A stretch of DNA of 12,014 nt, from contig CAYGWP010000553.1 in the NCBI GenBank assembly GCA_964353455.1, forward strand, positions 1 to 12,014, written 5' to 3'. This DNA is from CAYGWP01 sp964353455 (lineage in GTDB: Bacteria; Planctomycetota; Phycisphaerae; FEN-1346). The position numbers and the translations under genes are program-made. Positions within the stretch are counted from its first letter, which is position 1; each line of letters opens with the position of its first letter. The notes below the pieces were generated by a model. It was not told the origin of the DNA, did no database searches, and saw only the letters and a list, made by a program, of their open reading frames with translations. Shown one piece after another: positions 1 through 7,083 of the stretch.

Positions 1-343
1 GGTCGCGGTTCGCCAAGGCTGGGCCGGTGATGGGCGTCCCGCCGCGCGCTCCCAGACTACGGGCCTGGAACCGGAGGCGATAGACCGTGGAAGGCTGGAA
101 CGGAACGCCATCGCACCGCCAGAAGGATGATTCGTCGCCCGCGCCGGTGACGGCGACCGCGCGCTTGCCGTCGGCGGCGCCGGAGGAGAGCCACTCTCCC
201 TTGCCGCCCTGCAACTTCCACCCGGCGGGGCCGTCCGTGCCGTCCTCGAACGATGGGTTCGGGACGGGCACGGGCTGTGCCGCGGCCGCCCCGGCCGCAA
301 GGAAAATCGCTGCGCAGGTCAGGAGTCCGCGCGGCGGGATCAT
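1..343 (-). CDS. Secreted protein with N-terminal carbohydrate-binding-like domain (partial, runs off left edge)
   Basis: Reading down the minus strand from the ATG at 343-341 gives 114 open residues with no stop before the window edge, so the C-terminus is missing. It starts MIPPRGLLTCAAIFLAAG and continues into AAAAQPVPVPNPSFEDG. That is a Sec-type signal peptide (cut near the AAA-Q junction) followed by N-P-S-F-E-x-G and G-P-x-G-W, the typical opening of secreted CBM4/9-like or galactose-binding-like beta-sandwich domains. The later VYRLRFQARS strand also fits such a fold. The start overlaps the sulfatase stop as ATGA (343-340), which implies translational coupling and a shared function, perhaps glycan recognition beside sulfate removal. 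Seen: signal peptide, overlap, opening motif. Inferred: ligand type. The full protein may carry a further catalytic domain beyond the edge. Confidence 0.7.
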   Translation of the reverse strand, partial: MIPPRGLLTCAAIFLAAGAAAAQPVPVPNPSFEDGTDGPAGWKLQGGKGEWLSSGAADGKRAVAVTGAGDESSFWRCDGVPFQPSTVYRLRFQARSLGARGGTPITGPALANRD

Positions 344-1707
344 ACGGTCGCCTTTTGCTTCTTCCCTGCCTTTTTCTGCGCCCGGTTGGGCGCTTTCTCA
401 GCGCGAGGCGGCTCGGTCCTGCCGCCGGCGGGGTTGAGTGCGTCGAGGACGGCCTTCAGGCGCTTGCGTGCGGCCGCGGGGTCGGGTTCCTGCGAGTCGG
501 CGGCGACGAGGCTTTCTACAAATGGAGCGTCTTTCATATCAAAGAGTTCGCCGAGGTGGTTCAACTTCCAGCCCTGCTCGCGGGCGTACCACTGGTTGCC
601 GAGTTGTACGAAGATCCACTGGCGCGGGTTGCCCTTTTCGCCGCGGAGTTGCGGGGCGAACGAACGCCCGTCGAACGTCATGCCTTCCTGCTTCTTGGCG
701 CGGGCGAGTTCCGCAAAGGTGGCGTGCATGTCCGTAAAATCCACCATGTCCTTGATGACCTTGCCCTGGGGGGTGACGCCTTTCCAGTCGGCGACGAGGG
801 GGACGCGTGCGCCGCCTTCCCACATGGAGCCCTTGGCGCCGTGGACCTGTCGCCCGCCGATGGTACCCGACTGGCCGGCGGTGCCGTTGTCGCCGGAGAA
901 GATGATGAGGGTCTTCTCGCGGATGCCCAGGCGGTCGATTTCGGCGACCAGTTTGCCGACGAGTTTGTCCATGTAGGCGACGTTCTCGCCATAGAGCGAT
1001 GCGGCCGCGCCCTCGGCGCTGTCGGGCGTGCGGACGATCGGCGAGTGCACCAAGTGCGTGGCGTAGTAGCAGAAGAACGGCCCGTCGCGGTGGCGGCGGA
1101 TGAAGTCCATGGCGAACTCGTGCATAACATCAGGATAATACACTTCTTTATCAGTCTGAACGACCTCGCCGTTCCTGGTGTAACTCTTGACCCAGTAGTA
1201 GCCGCCGGCCGTCGGGTCGGTCAGGTACTCGTCGAAGCCCCAGTCGGCGGGCGTGCCGCCCATCTGCCGCCACTTGCCCGCGTGGACGGTTGCGTAGCCG
1301 GCCTGCTTGAGCATCTTGGCGACGGGGAACTCGTCCTGCGGCACGGGGCGCCCGGCCGATTGATTCGTGAGCCCGCCGGTGCGGAAGGCGTAGCGGCCGG
1401 TGTTGAACTCGCACCGCGTGGGTCCGCACAGGGGCGCGCAGTAGCACGTCTCGAACCTGAGGCCGGCCGCGGCAAGGGCATCGACGTTCGGGGTCTTGTA
1501 TCGGTCGGAGCCGTAGCAACTCGTGTCGTCGATGCCGAAGTCATCGGCGAGGATGAATATGATATTCGGCCGCGCGGCCGCTCCGGCGGCAGGCGCGGAT
1601 GCCGGGCCAGGTTCCTCCGCACGCAGCAGGCGCGTCGCGCCGAGCGCCGCCGCGCCCAGGCCGACCGTCTTCAGGAACTCCCGACGCATCATCGAATTGG
1701 AACTCAT
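340..1707 (-). CDS. Tat-exported sulfatase (S1 family, Cys-type formylglycine)
   Basis: 455-residue alkaline-phosphatase-superfamily sulfatase that would hydrolyse sulfate esters outside the cytoplasm. The N-terminus MMRREFLKTVGLGAAALG is a clear twin-arginine signal. The mature domain opens with PNIIFILADDFG (metal-binding Asp55/Asp56). The signature follows as C94-G-P96-T-R98 then N-T-G-R, where Cys94 would be oxidised to formylglycine. Further conserved positions are H142-A-G-K145-W, H218/H221 (THLVHSP) and Asp273-Asn274 (SGDNG), so the active site looks complete. The C-terminus ends in a Lys/Arg/Ala-rich tail of about 25 residues. The ATG at 1707 has GGGAGG at 1721-1716, 8 nt upstream. 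Its TGA overlaps the ATG of the downstream secreted protein. Length is normal for the family. The substrate (sulfated polysaccharide or small aryl sulfate) cannot be read from the sequence. Confidence 0.95.
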   Translation of the reverse strand: MSSNSMMRREFLKTVGLGAAALGATRLLRAEEPGPASAPAAGAAARPNIIFILADDFGIDDTSCYGSDRYKTPNVDALAAAGLRFETCYCAPLCGPTRCEFNTGRYAFRTGGLTNQSAGRPVPQDEFPVAKMLKQAGYATVHAGKWRQMGGTPADWGFDEYLTDPTAGGYYWVKSYTRNGEVVQTDKEVYYPDVMHEFAMDFIRRHRDGPFFCYYATHLVHSPIVRTPDSAEGAAASLYGENVAYMDKLVGKLVAEIDRLGIREKTLIIFSGDNGTAGQSGTIGGRQVHGAKGSMWEGGARVPLVADWKGVTPQGKVIKDMVDFTDMHATFAELARAKKQEGMTFDGRSFAPQLRGEKGNPRQWIFVQLGNQWYAREQGWKLNHLGELFDMKDAPFVESLVAADSQEPDPAAARKRLKAVLDALNPAGGRTEPPRAEKAPNRAQKKAGKKQKATV

Positions 1708-1765
1708 GGCTTGCGCCTCCCTCAGGTCCGCCCTCGTTTCCCGCCGACGCGACCGGCACGACTAT

Positions 1766-1796
1766 ATTACCCGGCGCGTGCCCGGGATGCCAGCGG
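1766..1796 (-). promoter_or_regulatory. Candidate sigma70-like promoter of the sulfatase gene
   Basis: On the minus strand CTGGCA (4 of 6 matches to TTGACA) lies about 18 nt before TAATAT (4 of 6 matches to TATAAT). TAATAT is the only A/T-rich hexamer in this GC-rich divergent gap. Transcription would begin roughly 40-50 nt before the sulfatase ATG. Assigned by eye only; promoters of planctomycete-like bacteria are poorly defined, so confidence is low. Confidence 0.25.
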
Positions 1797-1797
1797 C

Positions 1798-1826
1798 TTG
1801 TGTTCAAGGGCGCTGCGCTTTATCCT
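1798..1826 (+). promoter_or_regulatory. Candidate sigma70-like promoter of the amidohydrolase gene
   Basis: TTGTGT at 1798-1803 and TATCCT at 1821-1826 are separated by exactly 17 nt. Matches are 3 of 6 for the -35 box and 4 of 6 for the -10 box. A start near 1833 would leave a leader of about 40 nt before the ATG at 1873. It sits back-to-back with the sulfatase promoter candidate. Weak and based on consensus alone. Confidence 0.27.
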
Positions 1827-1872
1827 GTCGATGCCCCGCCGGCACCGGGCGGGCGATGAAGGAGAAAGACCG

Positions 1873-3597
1873 ATGGCCGCGCTGCTCATGCTGTTGCCGC
1901 TGCTTGCGTCCGCCGCCGCGACGGATGCGGCGATGCCGCCCGACCTCATCCTCCATCACGGCAAGATACTGACCGTGGATGGCCGGTTCCAGATCGTCGA
2001 GGCGATGGCCGTGCGGGGCGACCGGATCGTCGCCGTCGGCACGAGCGACGAGGTCCTGAAACTCGCCGGCCCGGCAACGGAACGGATCGACCTCGCCGGC
2101 CGCACGGTCATGCCGGGCATCATCGACTCGCACGTCCACGCCCTCGGGGCCGCCATGTACGAATTCGATCACCCGGTGCCCGAGATGGAGACGGTGGCCG
2201 ACATCCTTGCATACGTGCGGTCGCGCGCCGCCGTCCTGCCGCCGGGCGAGTGGATCACGATTCAGCAGGTCTTCATCACGCGCCTGCGCGAGCCGCGGTT
2301 CCCGACGCGAAAGGAACTGGACGAGGCTGCCCCGAACCACCCGGTCGCCTTCCGAACGGGGCCGGATGCGTCCTTGAATTCGCTCGCCCTGAAACTGAGC
2401 GGCATCGACCGCGACTTCCGCATCACCGACGGCAAGACCGGCAAGGTCGAGACCGACCCGGCCACCGGCGAACCGACGGGCATCCTCCGCAACTGCGGCC
2501 GGTTCATCAAGTCGAGGTCCTCCGGCAAGAAGGCGACCGATGCCGACCGCTACGACCGCCTCCGGGCGCTCATGGCCGCATACAACGGAGTCGGCATCAC
2601 GGGCATCACTGATAGATCAACGTCGGACGATATGATCGCCCTGTTCCAGCGCATGAAAGACCGGGGCGAACTTACGTGCCGCGTGTTCCTCACCTACTAC
2701 GTGAACGCCGAGGCCCCGTGGGAAGAGATCGAGGCCGGCATCCTCCGCGCCGCCCGCCATCCCCTGCGCCGCTACGACAACATGCTGTGGCTGAAGGGCG
2801 TCAAGGTGTTCCTGGACGGCGGCATGCTGACCGGCAGCGCGTACATGCGGGAGCCGTGGGGCGTCAGCCAGATTTACTCGATCACCGACCCGGAGTATCG
2901 CGGCATCCTCTTCATTCCGGCCGACCGGCTCCAGAAGATCGCGCGGCTGGTGATGCAGAACGACCTCCAGCCGACCGCCCACACGGTGGGCGACGGCGCG
3001 GTCCACGCCCTGATCGACGCCTACGAGGCCGTCAGCCGCGACATGCCCGTCCGCGACCAGCGGCCGTGCATCTCGCACTCGAACTTCATGAGTGCCGAGG
3101 CAATCGAAAAGATGCGCACGATCGGAATCGTCGCCGACATGCAGCCCGCGTGGCTGTACCTGGACGGGGCGGTCCTCAGGCGGCACTTCGGCGACCAGCG
3201 CCTCGCGTACTTCCAGCCGTACCGGACGCTCTTCGACCGCGGCGTGGTGGTGGGAGGCGGGTCGGACCACATGCAGAAACTCGGCAGCATGCGGTCCATC
3301 AACCCGTACAATCCGTTCCTCGGCATGTGGACCACGCTGGTGCGCCAGCCGCGCTGGACCGACCAGCCCCTTCACACCGAGCAGTACCTGACGCGCGAGG
3401 AGGCCATCAGGTTCTACACCGCCAACAACGCCTATCTCACATTCACCGAAAAAGACAAGGGGAGCCTGGAGACGGGGAAACTTGCGGACTTCATTATTCT
3501 GGATAGAGATATTATGATGTGCCCCCTTGACCAGGTCAAAGACATCCAGGTCCGCGAGACGTGGCTGGGCGGGAAGCGGGTGTACCAGCGGAAGTAA
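1873..3597 (+). CDS. Secreted amidohydrolase-3 family enzyme (YtcJ-like metal-dependent hydrolase)
   Basis: 574-residue amidohydrolase of the YtcJ/amidohydrolase-3 type, hydrolysing an amide or related bond in an unknown small substrate. The N-terminal and C-terminal segments (LILHHGKILTVDGRF near residue 25; KGSLETGKLADFIILDRD near 510) form the family's small beta-sandwich. The TIM-barrel metal ligands are visible: H87-V-H89 in DSHVHA, K311 in GVKVFLDGG (probable carbamylated Lys), H370 in TAHTVGDGA, H402 in ISHSN and D465 in GGSDH. The leader MAALLMLLPLLASAAATDA is a Sec signal, so the enzyme probably acts outside the cytoplasm; many YtcJ homologues lack one. The frame is open far upstream, but the ATG at 1873 has GGAG at 1861-1864 (8-nt spacer) and starts the signal peptide, so it is the chosen start. 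It ends in TAA followed directly by TAG. The substrate is unknown. Confidence 0.93.
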   Translation: MAALLMLLPLLASAAATDAAMPPDLILHHGKILTVDGRFQIVEAMAVRGDRIVAVGTSDEVLKLAGPATERIDLAGRTVMPGIIDSHVHALGAAMYEFDHPVPEMETVADILAYVRSRAAVLPPGEWITIQQVFITRLREPRFPTRKELDEAAPNHPVAFRTGPDASLNSLALKLSGIDRDFRITDGKTGKVETDPATGEPTGILRNCGRFIKSRSSGKKATDADRYDRLRALMAAYNGVGITGITDRSTSDDMIALFQRMKDRGELTCRVFLTYYVNAEAPWEEIEAGILRAARHPLRRYDNMLWLKGVKVFLDGGMLTGSAYMREPWGVSQIYSITDPEYRGILFIPADRLQKIARLVMQNDLQPTAHTVGDGAVHALIDAYEAVSRDMPVRDQRPCISHSNFMSAEAIEKMRTIGIVADMQPAWLYLDGAVLRRHFGDQRLAYFQPYRTLFDRGVVVGGGSDHMQKLGSMRSINPYNPFLGMWTTLVRQPRWTDQPLHTEQYLTREEAIRFYTANNAYLTFTEKDKGSLETGKLADFIILDRDIMMCPLDQVKDIQVRETWLGGKRVYQRK

Positions 3598-3625
3598 TAG
3601 CCCGTAACGGGGCAACGCTCGCTCT

Positions 3626-3655
3626 TGCGCGGCGGATCTCCCGACCTGCCGCGCA
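3626..3655. other. Intergenic hairpin after the amidohydrolase gene
   Basis: Positions 3626-3635 and 3646-3655 form a 10-bp stem around GCGCGGC/GCCGCGC with one G-T wobble, and a 10-nt loop. No T-tract follows on either strand, so it is not a standard intrinsic terminator. It may be an mRNA-stabilising or attenuating structure between the amidohydrolase gene and the M23-like gene 97 bp downstream, or a chance product of GC-rich DNA. Confidence 0.35.
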
Positions 3656-3694
3656 GATAACAAGTCTAAGGCCGTCATACGAGAGGCCGCACCA

Positions 3695-4738
3695 ATGGCA
3701 AGATGCGAGAAAGTCGGCAACGGGCGACAACCGGACGAGACGGCTGCGCGCGGCCTGAGCCGCCGCGGGTTCATTCGGGGCCTGGCGGCGATCTCGGCGG
3801 CCGCGATGGCGGCGCCTGCCATCGGGCGCGCGGCCGGCGGGCAGGAGCAGAAGAAAGGCAAGGCCATGGAGCGCAAGTCGAAGCCCACGCTCACCCCGCT
3901 GGGCCTCAATCATAACGACACATTGCGATTCATCCTGCGGGATGGGCGGGCGTGGGAGATGATGCTCATCGGGACCTCGGCCGAGGTCACGCAGCGGACG
4001 CGCGGCATTTCGGCCTACGCCTTCGACTGCGACATCCGCGTCAACGGCAAAGAGCACCACCTGCGGCGCGAGGTGGGCACCCAGGCAAGTTTCTACGAGC
4101 CGTGGGAGATCGACGGGGTGCGTCTGTGGTTCGACGCCGCCGCCTGCGCCTTTAAGGAGGCCGGCGGCTTCATGCTCGAAAAGGACTGGCTGGGGGGCCT
4201 GGTGTGCCAGCCCGCGCACAAGGCCCGGTTCGCCGTCCAGGAGGCGGGCCTTCCGATCTGCCCGGAACCGATGAAGCCCTGGTATCCGAACGATGCCGGA
4301 CGAATCGACATCCATGACTGTTATAACGGCGAGGATTGCTGGATGGGCCCCTACGGGGGCACGTCGGCCCACTGCGGCCTCGACATCAACATGAAGGCGG
4401 GGACGGTGCTGTCGGCCCCCATCTCGTTCGACGACCAGTATTACTTCAACTCAACCGACTCCCTCTACAACAACAACCGCTGGCGCGGCGTGCGGCGGTG
4501 GCCCGACGGGTCCGAGTGGTGGCTCCAGAGCCATCACCTCATCAAACTGCTGGTGCCGGAGCGCACGCCGCTCAAGGCCGGCACGCCCTACGCCACCACC
4601 GCGGGGGTCTATGTCGGATCGCATCAGCACACGCACTTCTTGTTCCGCATCATCGACCAGGGCGGCGACTACCTGCTGGACCCGTGGATCGTCTTCTGGG
4701 AGATCTTCCGGCAGGAGAAGGACGGCGGCAAGGCGTAG
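3695..4738 (+). CDS. Tat-exported M23-like (LytM-type) metallopeptidase domain protein
   Basis: 347 residues. The leader contains LSRRGFIRGLAAISAAAMAA, a twin-arginine signal, so the protein is exported folded. Residues about 60-200 form a domain I do not recognise. The C-terminal part matches the M23/LytM (duplicated hybrid motif) pattern: H226-x3-D230 in AHCGLDI, a histidine pair H280-H281 in QSHHL, the VPERTPLKAGTPYA segment resembling the family's V-x-x-G-x-x-V stretch, and H312-T-H314 in QHTHFLF. The spacing (86 residues from the first zinc His to the H-x-H, about 54 to the middle His) is close to LytM-type enzymes. A role cutting peptidoglycan or other peptide cross-links is inferred. 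At least five cysteines are present. GAGAGG at 3681-3686 with an 8-nt spacer supports the start. It follows the amidohydrolase gene by 97 bp on the same strand. Confidence 0.72.
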   Translation: MARCEKVGNGRQPDETAARGLSRRGFIRGLAAISAAAMAAPAIGRAAGGQEQKKGKAMERKSKPTLTPLGLNHNDTLRFILRDGRAWEMMLIGTSAEVTQRTRGISAYAFDCDIRVNGKEHHLRREVGTQASFYEPWEIDGVRLWFDAAACAFKEAGGFMLEKDWLGGLVCQPAHKARFAVQEAGLPICPEPMKPWYPNDAGRIDIHDCYNGEDCWMGPYGGTSAHCGLDINMKAGTVLSAPISFDDQYYFNSTDSLYNNNRWRGVRRWPDGSEWWLQSHHLIKLLVPERTPLKAGTPYATTAGVYVGSHQHTHFLFRIIDQGGDYLLDPWIVFWEIFRQEKDGGKA

Positions 4739-4764
4739 AGTCACAGTGGGAGGTGTGCCGTTCA

Positions 4765-4862
4765 CCCCTCTCCCCTCGTGGGAGAGGGGTTGGGGGTGAG
4801 GGGGCGAGCCGCGGCAACCCCTCACCCGGCCTTCGGCCACCCTCTCCCGCAAGGGGAGAGGG
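4765..4862. repeat. Double palindromic GC-rich repeat (REP/MITE-like), probable bidirectional terminator
   Basis: Two strong hairpins lie between the convergent M23-like and M20D genes. The first pairs 4765-4774 with 4780-4789 (10 bp, 5-nt loop). The second pairs 4840-4848 with 4854-4862 (9 bp, 5-nt loop). Between them, 4828-4831 and 4835-4838 form a small GGCC hairpin, and GGGGGTGAG near 4792-4800 is complementary to the CTCACCC stretch at 4821-4827, so the unit can also fold as one larger structure. This CCCTCTCCC/GGGAGAGGG pattern is a dispersed intergenic element I recognise from many GC-rich bacterial genomes. Its position suggests it ends or protects both transcripts; there is no T-tract. 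Confidence 0.75.
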
Positions 4863-4890
4863 ATAACAGCAGAGCACAGCCCGGACGCGC

Positions 4891-6207
4891 CTACTTGGCC
4901 GCCTGCGCCTCCAGGAAATCGACCGCCAGATTCGCCATGGAGCGAACACCAAGCAGCAGCGCGGTCTCATCGACAAAGAACTTGTCTGAGTGGATGGCGG
5001 CCGCTTTCTTGAGGTCCACGTCGGCCGGCGTCACGCCCAGGTTGTAGTAGAACCCGGGTATCCTTTGTTGATAGCAAGAGAAGTCCTCCGCCCCGGTGGA
5101 CTTCTCGATAAGGATGACGTTCCTCTCGCCGGCAACCCGCTTGAGGGTGGGCAGCATCTTCTCCGTCAGCCGCTCGTCATTCACCGACACCTCGTAACCT
5201 CTTTTTATATCAACCTCGGCGACGGCGCCGGCGCTCGCGGCGATCATCTCGGCCGTCTGCTTGATCCGCCTGTGCATCTCCCCGCGCATCTCCTCGTTGA
5301 ACGCGCGGATGGTGCCCTCCATCTCTACTTCGGCCGGAATGATATTGTGGCGGTTGCCGCCACGGATGCTGCCGATCGTGACCACCACAGGTTCCTTGGC
5401 GATGTTCATCTGGCGGCTGACTATGGTCTGGAGCCCGAGCACGATCTCGGATGCAACCACGATGGGGTCCACGCCGCCCCAGGGCGAAGCGCCGTGCGTC
5501 TGCCGGCCCTTGACCGTGATATGCAGTTTATCAGATGACGCCATGCACGGACCGGGGCGGTACGCCAATTGGCCCGCGTGGTGGTTGGAACTGAGGTGGA
5601 GGGCGAAGATGGCGTCCGGCTTGGGGCTCTCGAGCGCGCCCTCCTTGATCATCAGCGCCGCGCCGCCTTCCTCGCCTTGCGGGGCGCTCTCCTCCGCCGG
5701 CTGAAAGATGAACTTGACCGTCCCCGGAATCTGCGGCTTGAGCGCGGCAAGAATTTCCGCGACGCCCATCAGGATGGCCACGTGGGCGTCATGTCCGCAC
5801 GCGTGCATCACGCCCGTTTGCCTGCCTTCGTATTCGACCTTGACCCGGGACCTGAAAGGCAGGTCGAGGGTCTCGGTGACAGGCAGCGCATCCATGTCGG
5901 CTCGCAAGGCGACGACCGCGCCGGGCCTGCCGCCCCTCAGGATCCCGACAACCCCGGTGTGCCCGACGCCGGTCTTCACGTCCAGCCCCAGGCGCCCCAG
6001 ATGCTCGGCTACAACCTTGGCCGTGCGGAATTCGCGGTTGCCCAACTCGGGGTTCTGATGGATATCGCGCCGCCACGCGATCACCTTGGGCTCGACCTCC
6101 TTTGCCAGGCGATCTACCTCGGGCGCCAGAGCGCCGAGCCCCTCTGCGCACAAGGCGGGCGCCGGCAGCATACAGAGGAAAGCCATCAAGACGAGTTTAC
6201 GCAACAT
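4891..6207 (-). CDS. Secreted M20D-family amidohydrolase/peptidase (N-acyl amino acid hydrolase-like)
   Basis: 438-residue zinc enzyme of the M20D group (hippurate, IAA-amino acid and N-acetyl-amino acid hydrolases). Visible motifs are the N-terminal RRDIHQNPELG, ALRADMDALP (Asp104/Asp106), HACGHDAH (Cys137, His139, Asp140, His142), QPAEE (Glu172/Glu173), H204, THGASPW (His238, start of the dimerisation lid), GAEDF (374-375) and AIHSDKF (His406). This is a full active site at normal length. A Sec signal peptide MLRKLVLMAFLCMLPAPALC precedes it, whereas many homologues are cytoplasmic. The frame stays open upstream to 6417, but the ATG at 6207 has GGAGG (6218-6214, 6-nt spacer) and begins the signal peptide. 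It is the last gene of a likely operon, 43 bp after the preceding stop. Likely role: releasing amino acids from N-acylated or capped amino acids. The exact substrate is unknown. Confidence 0.93.
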   Translation of the reverse strand: MLRKLVLMAFLCMLPAPALCAEGLGALAPEVDRLAKEVEPKVIAWRRDIHQNPELGNREFRTAKVVAEHLGRLGLDVKTGVGHTGVVGILRGGRPGAVVALRADMDALPVTETLDLPFRSRVKVEYEGRQTGVMHACGHDAHVAILMGVAEILAALKPQIPGTVKFIFQPAEESAPQGEEGGAALMIKEGALESPKPDAIFALHLSSNHHAGQLAYRPGPCMASSDKLHITVKGRQTHGASPWGGVDPIVVASEIVLGLQTIVSRQMNIAKEPVVVTIGSIRGGNRHNIIPAEVEMEGTIRAFNEEMRGEMHRRIKQTAEMIAASAGAVAEVDIKRGYEVSVNDERLTEKMLPTLKRVAGERNVILIEKSTGAEDFSCYQQRIPGFYYNLGVTPADVDLKKAAAIHSDKFFVDETALLLGVRSMANLAVDFLEAQAAK

Positions 6208-6211
6208 CACG

Positions 6212-6231
6212 GGCCTCCATGACGGAAGGCC
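6212..6231 (-). promoter_or_regulatory. Hairpin covering the Shine-Dalgarno of the M20D gene
   Basis: Read on the minus strand, GGCCTTC (6231-6225) pairs with GGAGGCC (6218-6212): seven pairs, one of them G-U, with a 6-nt loop. The right arm contains the GGAGG that serves the ATG at 6207. The structure could lower initiation unless ribosomes finishing the upstream gene at 6251 disturb it, giving translational coupling. Seen: the pairing and overlap. Inferred: any regulatory effect. Confidence 0.45.
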
Positions 6232-6250
6232 GGAGAAAGCACCGAGAAGT

Positions 6251-7045
6251 TCACGGCGTCCGCGGCGCAGCGGCTGTGCGAAGGGGGTCGGAGGGGCGGA
6301 AGGTGATCTCGATGTCGCTGGCGGGCTTAAAGTCGCGGAATGTCCACGCCAGAGACTTGCCGTCCTGCGCGCGTGTCTCGCCGGCGGGGACCACGCGCAC
6401 CAGGCGGTCGGGCGCAACGCCGTCGAGCGTCACGCTCACGACGGCCTGGCTGATCCTGCCCTTCCATGTCGCGCCGGTCCTCAGCGTGTAGGTGTAGTGG
6501 AGGAGGTCGCCGCGCTCGGCGTCCTTGACGCGGGCCGGTTCGACCCAATAAGTTATCTTGATAGTTCGCGGGGCGTGCTCCTGCATGTCAACGTCGAAGA
6601 CCTTCCACTGCTTGTACGGCCCCTCGAAGCGATAGGGTTCTGCGGCGGGGGCGGGGGCGGCGCCTGCCGACTTGCCGTCGCTGCGGCCTGGGCGGCCCTG
6701 CGCGGCAGGCCCTGCGCCGGAGGCGGCCTCGCCGCCCTCGGTCCGGATGTTCCCGACCGGCTGCCCATCCACCGTCACGGTGAAGTCATGGAGGTCGGTC
6801 TCGAACGCCCCCACCGGGTAGCCCATGCGGACCGGGCCGGCCTTGCCCTCGTTGTACATATTGAAGACGGCCACGACGGCAACCCTCTTCTCGCCGAGCG
6901 TGATGTTGACGCTTTCGCTCTCCATCCGCACCATGGTCCACTGGGGCCGGGGTGTTGCCACGTCGGCCCGGACCAGCGAGAGCCCCGCGGCCAGCGCGAC
7001 GGCCGCCGCCAGGGCTATGCCGATATTTCCACTTGTTCTACTCAT
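6251..7045 (-). CDS. Secreted beta-rich protein, DUF4424-like, function unknown
   Basis: 264 residues. MSRTSGNIGIALAAAVALAAG with a cut near LVRA-DV is a Sec signal peptide. The mature part looks all-beta: RMESESVNITLGEKRVAVVA and FNMYNEGKAGPVRMGYPVG near residues 40-80, an FTVTVDGQPV strand near 88-97, then KVFDVDMQEHAPRTIKITYW and YTLRTGATWKGRI (186-198). This layout, with an E-x-V-x-I-x-L strand, an N-x-G-x-x-G-P turn, F-P-like 'MGYPVG' and Y-x-L-x-T-G-x-x-W-x-G-x-I, resembles DUF4424-type secreted proteins; the match is from memory and not certain. A Gly/Ala/Pro-rich linker of about 35 residues (103-137) splits the two halves. No catalytic motif is seen. AAGGAG at 7057-7052 (6-nt spacer) supports the start. 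It lies 38 bp after the repeat protein and 43 bp before the M20D gene. Confidence 0.75.
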   Translation of the reverse strand: MSRTSGNIGIALAAAVALAAGLSLVRADVATPRPQWTMVRMESESVNITLGEKRVAVVAVFNMYNEGKAGPVRMGYPVGAFETDLHDFTVTVDGQPVGNIRTEGGEAASGAGPAAQGRPGRSDGKSAGAAPAPAAEPYRFEGPYKQWKVFDVDMQEHAPRTIKITYWVEPARVKDAERGDLLHYTYTLRTGATWKGRISQAVVSVTLDGVAPDRLVRVVPAGETRAQDGKSLAWTFRDFKPASDIEITFRPSDPLRTAAAPRTP

Positions 7046-7083
7046 GGGCCGCTCCTTATCATGATCATGCCTGCCGCACAGTT

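Noticed and set aside
253..1872. A plus-strand open frame running in frame into the amidohydrolase gene, giving a possible 1114-residue protein
   Set aside because: It lies antisense to the sulfatase, whose motifs are unmistakable. GC-rich codons leave the opposite frame open by chance. The Shine-Dalgarno and signal peptide at 1873 mark the real start.
2617..3909. A 430-residue minus-strand open frame opposite the amidohydrolase and M23-like genes
   Set aside because: Spans an intergenic region and two oppositely oriented genes with strong motifs; no own domain features.
6208..6417. Upstream extension of the M20D gene to 6417
   Set aside because: It would overlap the end of the preceding gene by 167 nt and bury the signal peptide; the ATG at 6207 has a good GGAGG.
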